NCBI RefSeq assembly: GCF_027922425.1
Contig: NZ_BSFQ01000050.1
Coordinates: 1 to 41,674 of the forward strand
Source of the DNA: Pseudonocardia halophobica
GTDB taxonomy: Bacteria; Actinomycetota; Actinomycetes; Mycobacteriales; Pseudonocardiaceae
Direction of reading: 5' to 3'
DNA length: 41,674 nt
Shown: piece after piece, positions 1 through 7,260 of the stretch
Layout: the number at the start of each line of letters is the position of its first letter
Position numbering within the stretch: the first letter of the stretch is position 1
The notes under the pieces: generated by a model
The model's database searches: none
Told to the model about the DNA's origin: nothing
What the model saw: the letters and a program-made list of their open reading frames with translations, nothing else
Position numbers and translations under genes: made by a program

Positions 1-2251
1 GCGCGGCGGTCGCGGCGAGCGCGGGCGCGCCGATCCCGGCGACGAGCAGCCCGGCCGCCAGCACCGCCCCTGCGAACGGGAGCAGCAGCGCGAAGCCGAG
101 CACGGCGGCACCGCCCACGAGCGCGGCGGCGGTGGCCGGCAGCAGCACGCGGACGAGCAGGTCCTGCGGTGCGTCGGTGTCCGCGACGAGCCGGGTCAGC
201 AGGTCGCCGCGGCGGTGCCGCGCGGTGGCGGCGGGGCCGAGCCGGACGAGGTCTGCCCAGACCCGGACGCGCAGCGCGCTGCCCACCCGGAGCGCGGCGT
301 CGTGCGACACGAGCCGCTCGGCGTACCGGAACACGCCCTTGCCGAGGCCGAACGCGCGCACGCCCACGATCGCGACCATCAGCGTCAGCACCGGCGGCTG
401 CAGGGCCGCGGCCGAGATGAGCCAGGCCGAGGTGGCGGTCAGCGCGACGCCCGAGCCGAGCGCCGCGGCGCCGAGCAGCACGGCCACGACCAGCCGGCCC
501 CGCTGCCCGCGCGCGACGGACCGCAGCGGCGCGGAAGGGCCCGGCCGGGGCGCGTCGTCGGCCGGGGTCGGCTCCGGGCTTCGCGCACCTGGGGTCTGCG
601 TGATCTCCTCCCCCGCGACGGGCGTGGGCGCGAGCGTGACGACCCGGTCGCACCGGGCCAGCAGCTCGGGCCGGTGGCTGACCAGCACGACGGTCCGACC
701 GGCGGCGATCTCCGCGAGGCCGTCGCCGATCGCCGCCTCCGTGGCCGCGTCGACACCCTCGGTCGGTTCGTCGAGGAGCAGCAGCGGGCGGTCGGCGAGC
801 ACGGCACGGGCGAGGGCGACCCGGCGCCGTTGTCCGGTGGACAGGCCGGCGCCGTCCTCCCCGACGGGGGTGTCCGGTGGGACGTCGAGCCGGGCGAGCC
901 CAGCGGCCCGCGCGACCGCGTCCGGTCCGGCGTCCGGATCGGCGAGCGCGATGTTCTCAGCAGCGGTGCCCGCGAGCAGCACGGGTCGCTGCGGCACCCA
1001 CGCGACCCGGCGGCGCCAGGCGGCCGGGTCGACGTCGGCCAGGTCGGTCCCGCCGACCAGCACCCGGCCGGCGTCCGGCGTCCGCAGCCCGGCGAGGAGC
1101 TCCACCAGGGTCGTCTTGCCGCAGCCGCTGGGTCCGCGCACGCCGACGATCTCGCCGGGGTGCAGGGTCAGGTCGAGCCCGTCGAGGATCGGTGCGGCGC
1201 GGCCGTCGACCCGGATCCCGTCGAGCACGACGGGGTGCGTCGCGGGGTCCGGCGCCGCGGCCGGACCGGGAGGCGGGACCGGGGTGTCGAGCAGGTCGAG
1301 CGCGGCGGAGGCGGCGGCGGTGCCCGCGGCGGCGTCGTGGAAGCGCGCCCCGACCGCCCGCAACGGGAGGTAGACCTCGGGCGCGAGCAGCAGCACGAGC
1401 AGCCCCGTGGCGAGGTCGAGCGAGCCGCCGACCAGCCGGAGCCCGATGGAGACCGCGACCAGCGCCACCGACAGGGTCGCGACGAGCTCCAGGACCAGCG
1501 CCGACAGGAACGCCACGCGCAGGGTGCGCATCGTCGCCCGCCGGTAGGCCTCGGTCATCGTGCGCAGCCGGCCGGACTGGTGCCCCGCGCGGCCGAAGGC
1601 GACCAGCACGTCGAGTCCCGCGACGAGGTCGAGGAAGTGGTGCCCGAGCACGGCGAGCGTGCGCCAGCGCCGGGCCGTCGAGCGCTGCGTGTGCAGCCCC
1701 ACGAGCACCGCGAACAGCGGGATCAGCGGCACCGTCAACCCCACGAGCAGCCCGGACAGCCAGTCGGCGGTGAGGATGCGGACCGCCAGGACGACCGGGA
1801 CCACGGCCGCGACCAGCAGGGCCGGCAGGTAGCGGCCGAAGTAGGCCTCGAGGTCGTCGAGCCCGCGGGAGGTCAGCGTGGCGACCTCGCCGGCCGGGGG
1901 CAGGGCGCGGTGCCGCGGCCCGAGCCGGAGCACGTGCCCGACGACCTGGCTCCGCAGCTCCCGCACCACGTCGGCCGACGCCCGGTACGCCGCCACCTCG
2001 CCCGCCCAGGCGAGCCCGGCCCGTCCGGCGACGGCCAGGGCGGCGAACCCCAGCAGCGGCAGCAGCGCCGCGAGCCCGGCGCCGCCGAGGAACCCGTCGG
2101 CGACGACGGTCGCCAGGAGCTGGGCCTGCACCATCACCAGGAGCGCGGTCGCGACGGCGATCGCGAGGGCGGCCAGCACGAACCGGCGGGCCGCCGCGGC
2201 GTGGCGGAGCAGCCGCGGGTCGAGGGGCCGCCGGGCGGGATCGGGTGTCAT
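1..2251 (-). CDS. cydDC: CydDC fusion: thiol reductant (cysteine/glutathione) ABC exporter, 3' end cut by window
   Basis: ABC exporter for cysteine/glutathione, needed for cytochrome bd assembly in the families known. ATG at 2251 is preceded by GGAGGG five bases upstream. The first 750 residues are present and the frame is open to base 1. Order: CydD membrane domain (about 1-310), then an ATPase domain with Walker A GPSGCGKTT (near 1120), an LSTGQ signature in place of LSGGQ (near 830) and Walker B LLLLDEPTEG (near 775). A Pro-rich linker follows, then the start of a second membrane domain with the CydC-type ATSAWLI motif. CydD and CydC are therefore one polypeptide, as in many actinobacteria. 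The second ATPase domain should lie beyond the window. No cydAB lies upstream here; the upstream neighbour is a PH-domain gene. A GGTGATCACC palindrome at 2286-2295 sits in the leader. Confidence 0.9.
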   Translation of the reverse strand, partial: MTPDPARRPLDPRLLRHAAAARRFVLAALAIAVATALLVMVQAQLLATVVADGFLGGAGLAALLPLLGFAALAVAGRAGLAWAGEVAAYRASADVVRELRSQVVGHVLRLGPRHRALPPAGEVATLTSRGLDDLEAYFGRYLPALLVAAVVPVVLAVRILTADWLSGLLVGLTVPLIPLFAVLVGLHTQRSTARRWRTLAVLGHHFLDLVAGLDVLVAFGRAGHQSGRLRTMTEAYRRATMRTLRVAFLSALVLELVATLSVALVAVSIGLRLVGGSLDLATGLLVLLLAPEVYLPLRAVGARFHDAAAGTAAASAALDLLDTPVPPPGPAAAPDPATHPVVLDGIRVDGRAAPILDGLDLTLHPGEIVGVRGPSGCGKTTLVELLAGLRTPDAGRVLVGGTDLADVDPAAWRRRVAWVPQRPVLLAGTAAENIALADPDAGPDAVARAAGLARLDVPPDTPVGEDGAGLSTGQRRRVALARAVLADRPLLLLDEPTEGVDAATEAAIGDGLAEIAAGRTVVLVSHRPELLARCDRVVTLAPTPVAGEEITQTPGARSPEPTPADDAPRPGPSAPLRSVARGQRGRLVVAVLLGAAALGSGVALTATSAWLISAAALQPPVLTLMVAIVGVRAFGLGKGVFRYAERLVSHDAALRVGSALRVRVWADLVRLGPAATARHRRGDLLTRLVADTDAPQDLLVRVLLPATAAALVGGAAVLGFALLLPFAGAVLAAGLLVAGIGAPALAATAA

Positions 2252-2353
2252 CCGGCCCTCCGATCCCGGCTGCGCTCACGTCCGGTGATCACCCTCCCGG
2301 GCGACGGCGCGGCGTCGCGAGGGCACAGGGGCGGTCCGGGACGGGACCGATGC

Positions 2354-2383
2354 GGGCCGGGACAGGGACGAAGGTCCCGGCCC
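2354..2383 (-). terminator. Hairpin after the PH-domain gene
   Basis: GGGCCGGGAC (2354-2363) pairs perfectly with GTCCCGGCCC (2374-2383) across a 10-base loop, 11 bases past the stop of the gene at 2395. There is no T-tract, as is usual for high-GC actinobacterial terminators. Confidence 0.55.
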
Positions 2384-2394
2384 GGTGACGGGCG

Positions 2395-2958
2395 TCAGCG
2401 CCGCCAGCGGTTGCGGGCGAGCATGCCGGTGGCCCGGGTCTTGCCCTTCTCGCCGAACACCAGCTCGGAGAGCGCCTCGTAGATCTCCTCCGGCCGCGGC
2501 ATGTAGTCGATCCGGTTCAGCGCCTGGATCTGGCCGGCGGACTCCACGATCAGCGTGCCGTAGCCCAGGAACCGGCCGCCGATGCTGCGCTCGAAGGTCA
2601 GGTCGGTGACCTTGCCCAGCGGCATCATGCCCACGCTGTGCGTGATGATCCCCTGCGCGAGCATCACGCGCTTGTCCGTGATGACGATCCGCTCGATCCA
2701 CCAGAGGATCGAGTTCACCACGAAGCGCAGCACCGCGACCAGCGCCAGGTAGAAGGTCAGGTTGTCGACGAGCGCCTCGCCGAACCCGCCGGCCTCGCCG
2801 ACCCGCCCCTGCAGCACCCGGTCGATCGCGATCATCGCGATGAGGAACAGCCCCGTCTGCGTGATGTGCGGGATCATGACGGCCCAGTGCTGCCGCACCC
2901 GGATGACCCGCCGCTCCGTGGGGAGCAGGTACTCGTCGATCTCCCGGGGGGCGAGCAT
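2395..2958 (-). CDS. PH domain-containing membrane protein (bacterial PH / DUF304 type)
   Basis: A 187-residue membrane-associated protein of unknown molecular role. Two hydrophobic segments (about 30-48 and 66-86) are followed by a bacterial PH domain with the typical run ERIVITDKRVMLAQGIITHS, then VTDLTFERSIGGRFLGYGTLIVESAGQ. The C-terminus is basic (ARNRWRR). Its ATG shares one base with the stop of the small membrane protein upstream (TGATG), so the two are probably translated together. Bacterial PH domains of this type are thought to act in membrane-bound complexes; no substrate can be inferred. The family assignment is secure, the function is not. Confidence 0.85.
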   Translation of the reverse strand: MLAPREIDEYLLPTERRVIRVRQHWAVMIPHITQTGLFLIAMIAIDRVLQGRVGEAGGFGEALVDNLTFYLALVAVLRFVVNSILWWIERIVITDKRVMLAQGIITHSVGMMPLGKVTDLTFERSIGGRFLGYGTLIVESAGQIQALNRIDYMPRPEEIYEALSELVFGEKGKTRATGMLARNRWRR

Positions 2959-3119
2959 CAGGGTGCCAGGCTGGAGAGGAAGCTCGTGATGTTCGTGCCG
3001 ACGCCGTAGAGCCAGTTGCCGATGCCGTTGACGGCGCCCGAGGCGCCGCTGGGGTTCGTCACGATGAAGAACACAACCAGGGCGATGACGATCAGCCCGG
3101 TCAGCTTCTTGACGTTCAC
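2958..3119 (-). CDS. 53-residue single-pass membrane protein paired with the PH-domain protein
   Basis: GTG at 3119 gives a 53-residue protein with N-terminal VNVKK, one hydrophobic helix (about 6-22, LTGLIVIALVVFFIV) and a Gly/Ser/Asn-rich exported tail. The same frame continues open to an ATG at 3257, but that extension is basic, unlike a protein N-terminus, and overlaps the divergent Nudix gene; I reject it. GGTGG lies just upstream of the GTG. The stop overlaps the ATG of the PH-domain gene by one base, which suggests an obligate pair. Small proteins of this look next to PH-domain proteins occur in other actinobacteria from memory. Function unknown. Confidence 0.7.
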   Translation of the reverse strand: MNVKKLTGLIVIALVVFFIVTNPSGASGAVNGIGNWLYGVGTNITSFLSSLAP

Positions 3120-3217
3120 ACGACCACCGTTCCGGCAGGAGGAGCTGGCAAGATCAGAAAATACCGACATCCCCGGCGTGAGGATACGGCCACGCGGGGA
3201 GCGTACCGTTTCGGCCG

Positions 3218-3613
3218 ATGACCGAGGGTAGCCGACACGTCCCCTGTGTGGGGGCAATCCTGCACGATGCAGATGGCAGGTTACTGCTGATCAAACGGGG
3301 GACGGAGCCCGGGCGAGGGCTCTGGTCGCTCCCCGGCGGGCACGTCGAGCCGGGCGAGGACGACGCCGCCGCGCTCGTCCGCGAGATGGCCGAGGAGACC
3401 GGGCTGGCGGTGTCGGCGGGGCCGCACGTCGGCACCGTTCTCGTAGGGCCGTACCGGATCGCGGACTACCGCTGCACGCTCGTCGGGGGCACCCTCACCG
3501 CCGGCGACGACGCCGCCGACGCCCGCTGGGTCGACGCCGCCGAGTTCGCCGCGCTCCCCCTCGTCGACGGCCTCGCCGAGACCCTCGCGGGCTGGGCGGT
3601 CCTGCCGCGCTGA
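3218..3613 (+). CDS. Nudix hydrolase
   Basis: A 131-residue cytosolic pyrophosphohydrolase of the Nudix fold, likely acting on a nucleotide derivative. The Nudix box is complete: G-H-V-E-P-G-E at about 41-47, followed by REMAEETGL (about 55-63), matching GX5EX7REUXEEXGU. Length is normal for a minimal one-domain Nudix enzyme; no extra domain points to a substrate. A TACCGT -10 element (3204-3209) ends eight bases before the ATG and there is no ribosome-binding site, so the transcript is probably leaderless. The gene converges on the MaoC gene across a long hairpin. Confidence 0.9.
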   Translation: MTEGSRHVPCVGAILHDADGRLLLIKRGTEPGRGLWSLPGGHVEPGEDDAAALVREMAEETGLAVSAGPHVGTVLVGPYRIADYRCTLVGGTLTAGDDAADARWVDAAEFAALPLVDGLAETLAGWAVLPR

Positions 3614-3626
3614 GCCTCCCCGAACG

Positions 3627-3675
3627 GACGAACGGCACCCTCGCTCGGATCTACCGGGCGAGAGTGCCGTTCGTC
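3627..3675. terminator. Bidirectional hairpin between convergent Nudix and MaoC genes
   Basis: An 18-bp stem (3627-3644 with 3658-3675, one mismatch) closes a 13-base loop. It lies exactly between two convergent stop codons (3613 and 3695), consistent with termination in both directions. Confidence 0.7.
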
Positions 3676-3694
3676 TCAGATCGACTCGGCCGGC

Positions 3695-4213
3695 TCAGGA
3701 GGCCGGGACCGGGCGGCCCGGCTGCTCGCCGCCGCGGGAGTCGCCGTAGCTGCGCTTGGGGACCATCACCTTGCGCCGGAAGGTGCACACGACGGTGCCG
3801 TCCTGCTTGTAGCCGCGCGTCTCCACGTAGACCACGCCGCGGTCGTCCTTCGACTTCGACTCGGTCTTGTCCAGGACCTCGGTCTCGCCGTAGATCGTGT
3901 CCCCGTGGAAGGTCGGCTTGGTGTGCTTCAGCGACTCGACCTCGAGGTTCGCGATCGCCTTGCCCGACACGTCCGGCACGGACATGCCCAGCAGCAGCGA
4001 GTAGATGTAGTTCCCGACGACGACGTTGCGCTTGAAGTCCGTCGTCTCCTCCGCGTAGTTCGCGTCCATGTGGAGGGGGTGGTGGTTCATCGTCAGGAGG
4101 CAGAAGAGGTGGTCGTCGTACTCGGTGACCGTCTTCCCGGGCCAGTGCTTGTACACCGCCCCGACCTCGAACTCCTCGTAGTAACGGCCGAACTGCAACG
4201 TTCTCGCCTCCAT
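3695..4213 (-). CDS. MaoC-family hydratase, probable mesaconyl-CoA hydratase type
   Basis: A 172-residue single hot-dog domain enzyme. The sequence runs QFGRYYEEFEVGAVYKHWPGKTVTEYDDHLFC, then MNHHPLHMD with the MaoC Asp/His active-site region, and ends in GGEQPGRP. From memory this closely resembles the small MaoC protein encoded with crotonyl-CoA carboxylase/reductase in Streptomyces, assigned to mesaconyl-CoA hydration in the ethylmalonyl-CoA pathway. Its expected partners, an acyl-CoA dehydrogenase and a malyl-CoA-lyase-type enzyme, lie 20 kb away at 23608-25808. I start at ATG 4213; an in-frame TTG at 4222 adds three residues. A TAGATT -10 lies at 4244-4239 on this strand. Other MaoC substrates (itaconyl- or enoyl-CoA) remain possible. 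Confidence 0.85.
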   Translation of the reverse strand: MEARTLQFGRYYEEFEVGAVYKHWPGKTVTEYDDHLFCLLTMNHHPLHMDANYAEETTDFKRNVVVGNYIYSLLLGMSVPDVSGKAIANLEVESLKHTKPTFHGDTIYGETEVLDKTESKSKDDRGVVYVETRGYKQDGTVVCTFRRKVMVPKRSYGDSRGGEQPGRPVPAS

Positions 4214-4236
4214 CGCCGACAATCCGTACGGCCGGG

Positions 4237-4244
4237 TAATCTAG
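4237..4244. promoter_or_regulatory. Overlapping divergent -10 elements for corA leader and MaoC gene
   Basis: TAATCT (4237-4242, plus strand) and TAGATT (4244-4239, minus strand) overlap in the sequence TAATCTAG. If both are used, the two genes compete for polymerase. No convincing -35 box is visible on either strand. Confidence 0.35.
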
Positions 4245-4324
4245 CCGGTGGCCCGCTTCCCGAGAGGCGCGGCGCGATCACGGTCACGCACGAGGACCGC
4301 GAGTGGCGGAGGAGGTGACGCGCG

Positions 4325-4384
4325 ATGGATCCGGCGCCAGGCAGTAGTACCGAGCGCGTCCCCGCCGCTCCCGTCGTGGGCTGA
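4325..4384 (+). CDS. Candidate 19-residue leader peptide upstream of corA
   Basis: ATG at 4325 follows AGGAGGTGA (4310-4318), nine bases perfectly complementary to the 16S rRNA 3' end, at ideal spacing. The ORF reads MDPAPGSSTERVPAAPVVG then TGA at 4382, 73 bases before the corA start. Its start M-D-P-A-P recalls the acidic/proline-rich start of the enterobacterial MgtL leader (MEPDPTP), where Pro codons and nascent-chain destabilisation couple Mg2+ level to mgtA expression. Four of 19 residues are proline. The bases after its stop can form an SD-blocking stem. The ORF and the signal are seen; the regulatory role is inference. Confidence 0.5.
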   Translation: MDPAPGSSTERVPAAPVVG

Positions 4385-4391
4385 GTCACGC

Positions 4392-4451
4392 CCTGCGGCG
4401 TCCGGCGAGACGTGCCTTCCCCGCGTCCCCGCCCGTTCTCGCCGCAGGAGG
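4392..4451 (+). promoter_or_regulatory. Mutually exclusive RNA stems over the corA ribosome-binding site
   Basis: CCTGCGGCG (4392-4400) can pair over nine bases with CGCCGCAGG (4440-4448), burying the first bases of the corA AGGAGG (4446-4451). GGCGAGA (4404-4410) can instead pair with TCTCGCC (4437-4443), which leaves AGGAGG free. The two stems share 4440-4443 and cannot coexist. The leader ORF stop at 4384 places a terminating ribosome over 4392-4400. Stems were found by eye, and GC-rich sequence makes chance pairing easier. Confidence 0.45.
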
Positions 4452-4457
4452 TGCGCC

Positions 4458-5564
4458 GTGCCGCCCCTGTCCTCCCTCCGCCCCGCCATCAAGGCGGCCG
4501 GCTCGCGTGCCCGCCTGGGTCGCAACGCCCACACCAGCGTGCTGCCGCGGCTGCGTGTACCCGTCTCGGCCTACGTGGTCGACTGCGGCGTGTACGTCGA
4601 CGGCGAGCGGCTGCCCGGTCGCTGGACGCACGACGCGGCCATCGACGAGGTCCGCGAGCGCGGCGAGGGCTTCGTCTGGATCGGGCTGCACGAGCCCACC
4701 GAGGACCAGATCACCGGCATCGCCGAGACCTACGGGCTGCACGAGCTGGCCGTCGAGGACGCGGTGCACGCGCACAACCGGCCGAAGCTCGAGCGCTACG
4801 ACGACACGCTGTTCATGGTGCTCAAGACCGTGAGCTACGTCGGGCACGTCGAGCCGACCACCAGCAACGAGATCGTCGAGACGGGCGAGGTGCAGGCCTT
4901 CGTCGGCCGGGACTTCGTGGTCACGGTCCGGCACGGCAAGCACACCGGCCTCGCGGCGGTGCGGCGCAAGCTGGAGGAGGACGCCGAGCAGCTCGCCCTC
5001 GGCCCGGCGGCGGTGCTGCACGCCATCGCCGACCACGTCGTCGACACCTACCTCGAGGTCACCGAGGCGATCGAGGACGACATCGACGAGCTCGAGGCCG
5101 AGGTCTTCGCCCCGCGCACCACGATGGATCCCGAGCAGATCTACGTGATGAAGCGCGAGATCCTCGAGCTGCGCCGCGCCGTCACCCCGCTGCTCAAGCC
5201 GCTGCACAAGATCACCGAGGGGTACAGCTCGCTCATCCCGCACGAGGTCCGCAGCTACTTCCGGGACGTCGAGGACCACCTGTCCGGGGTCGCCGAGCGC
5301 GTCGCGGGCTTCAACGAGCTCCTCACGACGCTGGTCGACGCCGTGCTGGCCAAGGTGTCCATGCGGCAGAACTCCGACATGCGCAAGATCACCGCGTACG
5401 CCGCGCTGATCACCGTGCCCACGATGGTCGCCGGCATCTACGGGATGAACTTCGACTACATGCCCGAGCTGCACTGGCAGTTCGGCTACCCCCTCGTGAT
5501 CATGATCATCGTGCTGGCCTGCGGGCTGCTCTACCGCAACTTCCGCAAGAACAACTGGCTCTGA
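4458..5564 (+). CDS. corA: CorA-family magnesium/cobalt channel
   Basis: A 368-residue inner-membrane Mg2+ (or Co2+) channel. GTG at 4458 is set by AGGAGG at 4446-4451, six bases upstream; the frame is open further upstream, but no better start exists. A long cytosolic N-terminal domain is followed by two C-terminal helices; the YGMNF signature ends the first (near 5440-5455), followed by MPELHW, then the second helix and the basic tail RNFRKNNWL. Length fits actinobacterial CorA (M. tuberculosis Rv1239c, about 366). Position relative to lpqY-sugABC and the orientation also match that locus. A leader ORF and alternative stems precede it. It converges on the OsmC gene with 34 bases between. 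Confidence 0.95.
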   Translation: MPPLSSLRPAIKAAGSRARLGRNAHTSVLPRLRVPVSAYVVDCGVYVDGERLPGRWTHDAAIDEVRERGEGFVWIGLHEPTEDQITGIAETYGLHELAVEDAVHAHNRPKLERYDDTLFMVLKTVSYVGHVEPTTSNEIVETGEVQAFVGRDFVVTVRHGKHTGLAAVRRKLEEDAEQLALGPAAVLHAIADHVVDTYLEVTEAIEDDIDELEAEVFAPRTTMDPEQIYVMKREILELRRAVTPLLKPLHKITEGYSSLIPHEVRSYFRDVEDHLSGVAERVAGFNELLTTLVDAVLAKVSMRQNSDMRKITAYAALITVPTMVAGIYGMNFDYMPELHWQFGYPLVIMIIVLACGLLYRNFRKNNWL

Positions 5565-5598
5565 CGGCACATCCGGCGCACGGTCGGCTCGACTCGGC

Positions 5599-6126
5599 TC
5601 AGCCGAGCTCGGTACGGAGCCGGACCGGGCGGGAGATGATGCTGCCCACCGGCGAGGTGGGGACCACGGCCGTGAAGAGCTCCTCGAGCTGCTCCCGCGT
5701 GGCGGTGGGCGCCCTGAGCGACACGGTCGCCCGGACGTCGGTGTAGCCCGGCCAGACCTCGTCCGGGTCGCGGAGCCCGAAGAAGCCCTGCAGGTCGAGC
5801 TCGCCCTCGATCTCGATGTCCACACCCTCGAGCTCGATCCCCCGCAGGGCCGCGTTGGCGACGAACCCGGTGGTGAGGCAGCAGCCGTAAGCACCGAGCA
5901 CGACCTCCACCATGTTCGGAGCGCTGTCGGAGCCGCCGAGCACGGTGGGCTCGTCCATCGGAACGACATGCTCCTTGTCCGGGCGCGCGATCACGGCACG
6001 GCTGCGCAGGCCCTTCTCCCACCGGGTGCCCGCCTTCCACACGGTCGCACCGGCCTCGGGCTCCGAGCGCACCCTGTCGATGAGCTCGGTGAGCACGCCT
6101 GCGTCGAAGCCCAGATCCACCTTCAT
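5599..6126 (-). CDS. OsmC-family protein, single-cysteine-site type
   Basis: A 175-residue OsmC/Ohr-fold protein; characterised relatives reduce organic hydroperoxides with two cysteines. Here the first site is present as C82-C83 in GAYGCCLTTG, in the context GGSDSAPNMVEVVLGAYG typical of the family. The position expected for the second cysteine reads TSPVGS, so that residue is Ser and classical two-Cys peroxidase chemistry is doubtful. ATG at 6126 is the natural start; the open frame upstream is in the divergent Rieske gene. The gene faces corA tail-to-tail. It may use C83 as the resolving partner or have another thiol role. Confidence 0.8.
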   Translation of the reverse strand: MKVDLGFDAGVLTELIDRVRSEPEAGATVWKAGTRWEKGLRSRAVIARPDKEHVVPMDEPTVLGGSDSAPNMVEVVLGAYGCCLTTGFVANAALRGIELEGVDIEIEGELDLQGFFGLRDPDEVWPGYTDVRATVSLRAPTATREQLEELFTAVVPTSPVGSIISRPVRLRTELG

Positions 6127-6251
6127 CAGACGCCTCCTCGGGTCCGCGGGCAGAACAGGGTACGGCGGGGATCTTGTCCGGGCCACCACCGCGCCCCGGA
6201 GCTTCGGGGCAGCGGAGGTCGGGTTCGACTCGCGGATCGGCCGGACCTGGC

Positions 6252-6267
6252 TAGCCTTCGACCCGTG
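6252..6267 (+). promoter_or_regulatory. Leaderless -10 for the Rieske gene
   Basis: TAGCCT (6252-6257) lies seven bases before GTG 6265. There is no ribosome-binding site, so transcription probably begins at or next to the start codon. Confidence 0.5.
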
Positions 6268-7257
6268 TCGAAGCGCCGCCCCGTCACCCCCCTCCGCCTG
6301 CTGCGCACTCCCCCGTGGGCGGAGCAGGAGCCGTCCTGGCGGGGGGCCAGCCCCGCGCTGATCCGCGCCGCGACCGAGCGGGCGGCCGCACGGCCGTCGG
6401 GCGGCTGGGTGGTGCTCGCCGCCAGCCGGGAGGTGCGCCCCGGGAAGGCGTTCGGGCGGACGGTGGCCGGTCGCGAGCTCGTGGCCTGGCGGGACGCGGC
6501 AGGCGCGCTGCACGTCGGGCCGGGCGCCTGTCCGCACCTCGGGGCCGCGCTCTGCGACGCCCCGGTCCACGACGGGCAGCTCATCTGCCGGTGGCACGGG
6601 CTCGCCCTCGGCGCCGGCGGGCGACCCGGCTGGTCGCCGCTGCCCGCGCACGACGACGGCGTGCTGGCCTGGGTCCGGCTCGACGACCTGCTGGCCCCCG
6701 GCGAGAGCCCCACCGGAGCGCCCGTGCTGGGCCCGCGGCCGCCCGCCGAGGGGTCGTTCGCCGCCGTCGCGACGGTGATCGGGCGGTGCGAGCCGCAGGA
6801 CGTGGTCGCCAACCGGCTCGACCCGTGGCACGGCGCCTGGTTCCACCCCTACTCGTTCGCGTCGCTGCGGGTGCTCGACGCCCCCTCCCCCGGGGTCACC
6901 GAGGCCGAGGACCGGTTCCTCGTGGAGGTCAGCTTCCGGGTCGCCGGGCGGATCGGGGTGCCGGTGCACGCCGCGTTCAGCTGCCCCGAGCCGCGCACGG
7001 TCACGATGGAGATCGTCGACGGCGAGGGCACCGGCAGCGTGGTCGAGACGCACGCGACGCCGCTCGGCCCCGGTCCCGACGGTGCGCCCCGCACGGCGGT
7101 GATCGAGGCGGTCGTGGCGTACTCGGACCGGGGCGGGTTCGCGCAGGTCGCGAAGGTGGGCGGGGCGCTGCGCCCACTGGTCCGCGCCACCGCCGCCCGG
7201 CTGTGGAAGGACGACATCGCCTACGCGGAGCGGCGGTACACGGTCCGGACGCGGTAG
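6265..7257 (+). CDS. Rieske [2Fe-2S] protein, DUF5914-like
   Basis: A 330-residue cytosolic Rieske protein. Cluster ligands are visible as C-P-H (ACPHLGAAL, about residue 91) and C-R-W-H-G (about 110). The rest, with LDPWHGAWFHPYSF and a C-terminal lipid-binding-like half, matches the DUF5914 arrangement I recall from carotenoid loci of actinobacteria. It lacks the His/His/Asp iron site of ring-hydroxylating oxygenases as far as I can see. GTG 6265 is chosen from a TAGCCT -10 seven bases upstream. Its stop is three bases from the stop of the convergent methyltransferase, and the two probably serve one pathway, perhaps carotenoid or lipid tailoring. No phytoene synthase or desaturase is in the window. 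Confidence 0.8.
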   Translation: MSKRRPVTPLRLLRTPPWAEQEPSWRGASPALIRAATERAAARPSGGWVVLAASREVRPGKAFGRTVAGRELVAWRDAAGALHVGPGACPHLGAALCDAPVHDGQLICRWHGLALGAGGRPGWSPLPAHDDGVLAWVRLDDLLAPGESPTGAPVLGPRPPAEGSFAAVATVIGRCEPQDVVANRLDPWHGAWFHPYSFASLRVLDAPSPGVTEAEDRFLVEVSFRVAGRIGVPVHAAFSCPEPRTVTMEIVDGEGTGSVVETHATPLGPGPDGAPRTAVIEAVVAYSDRGGFAQVAKVGGALRPLVRATAARLWKDDIAYAERRYTVRTR

Positions 7258-7260
7258 GCG

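Noticed and set aside
215..2482. 755-codon plus-strand frame opposite cydDC
   Set aside because: Antisense shadow; the minus strand carries complete ABC transporter motifs in one frame.
4249..4457. M-box Mg2+ riboswitch upstream of corA
   Set aside because: I could not find the conserved M-box core or its three-helix layout; the leader-ORF model fits better.
4386..5969. Long minus-strand frame antisense to corA
   Set aside because: High-GC shadow: its codon pattern mirrors corA, and it has no start signal or domain.
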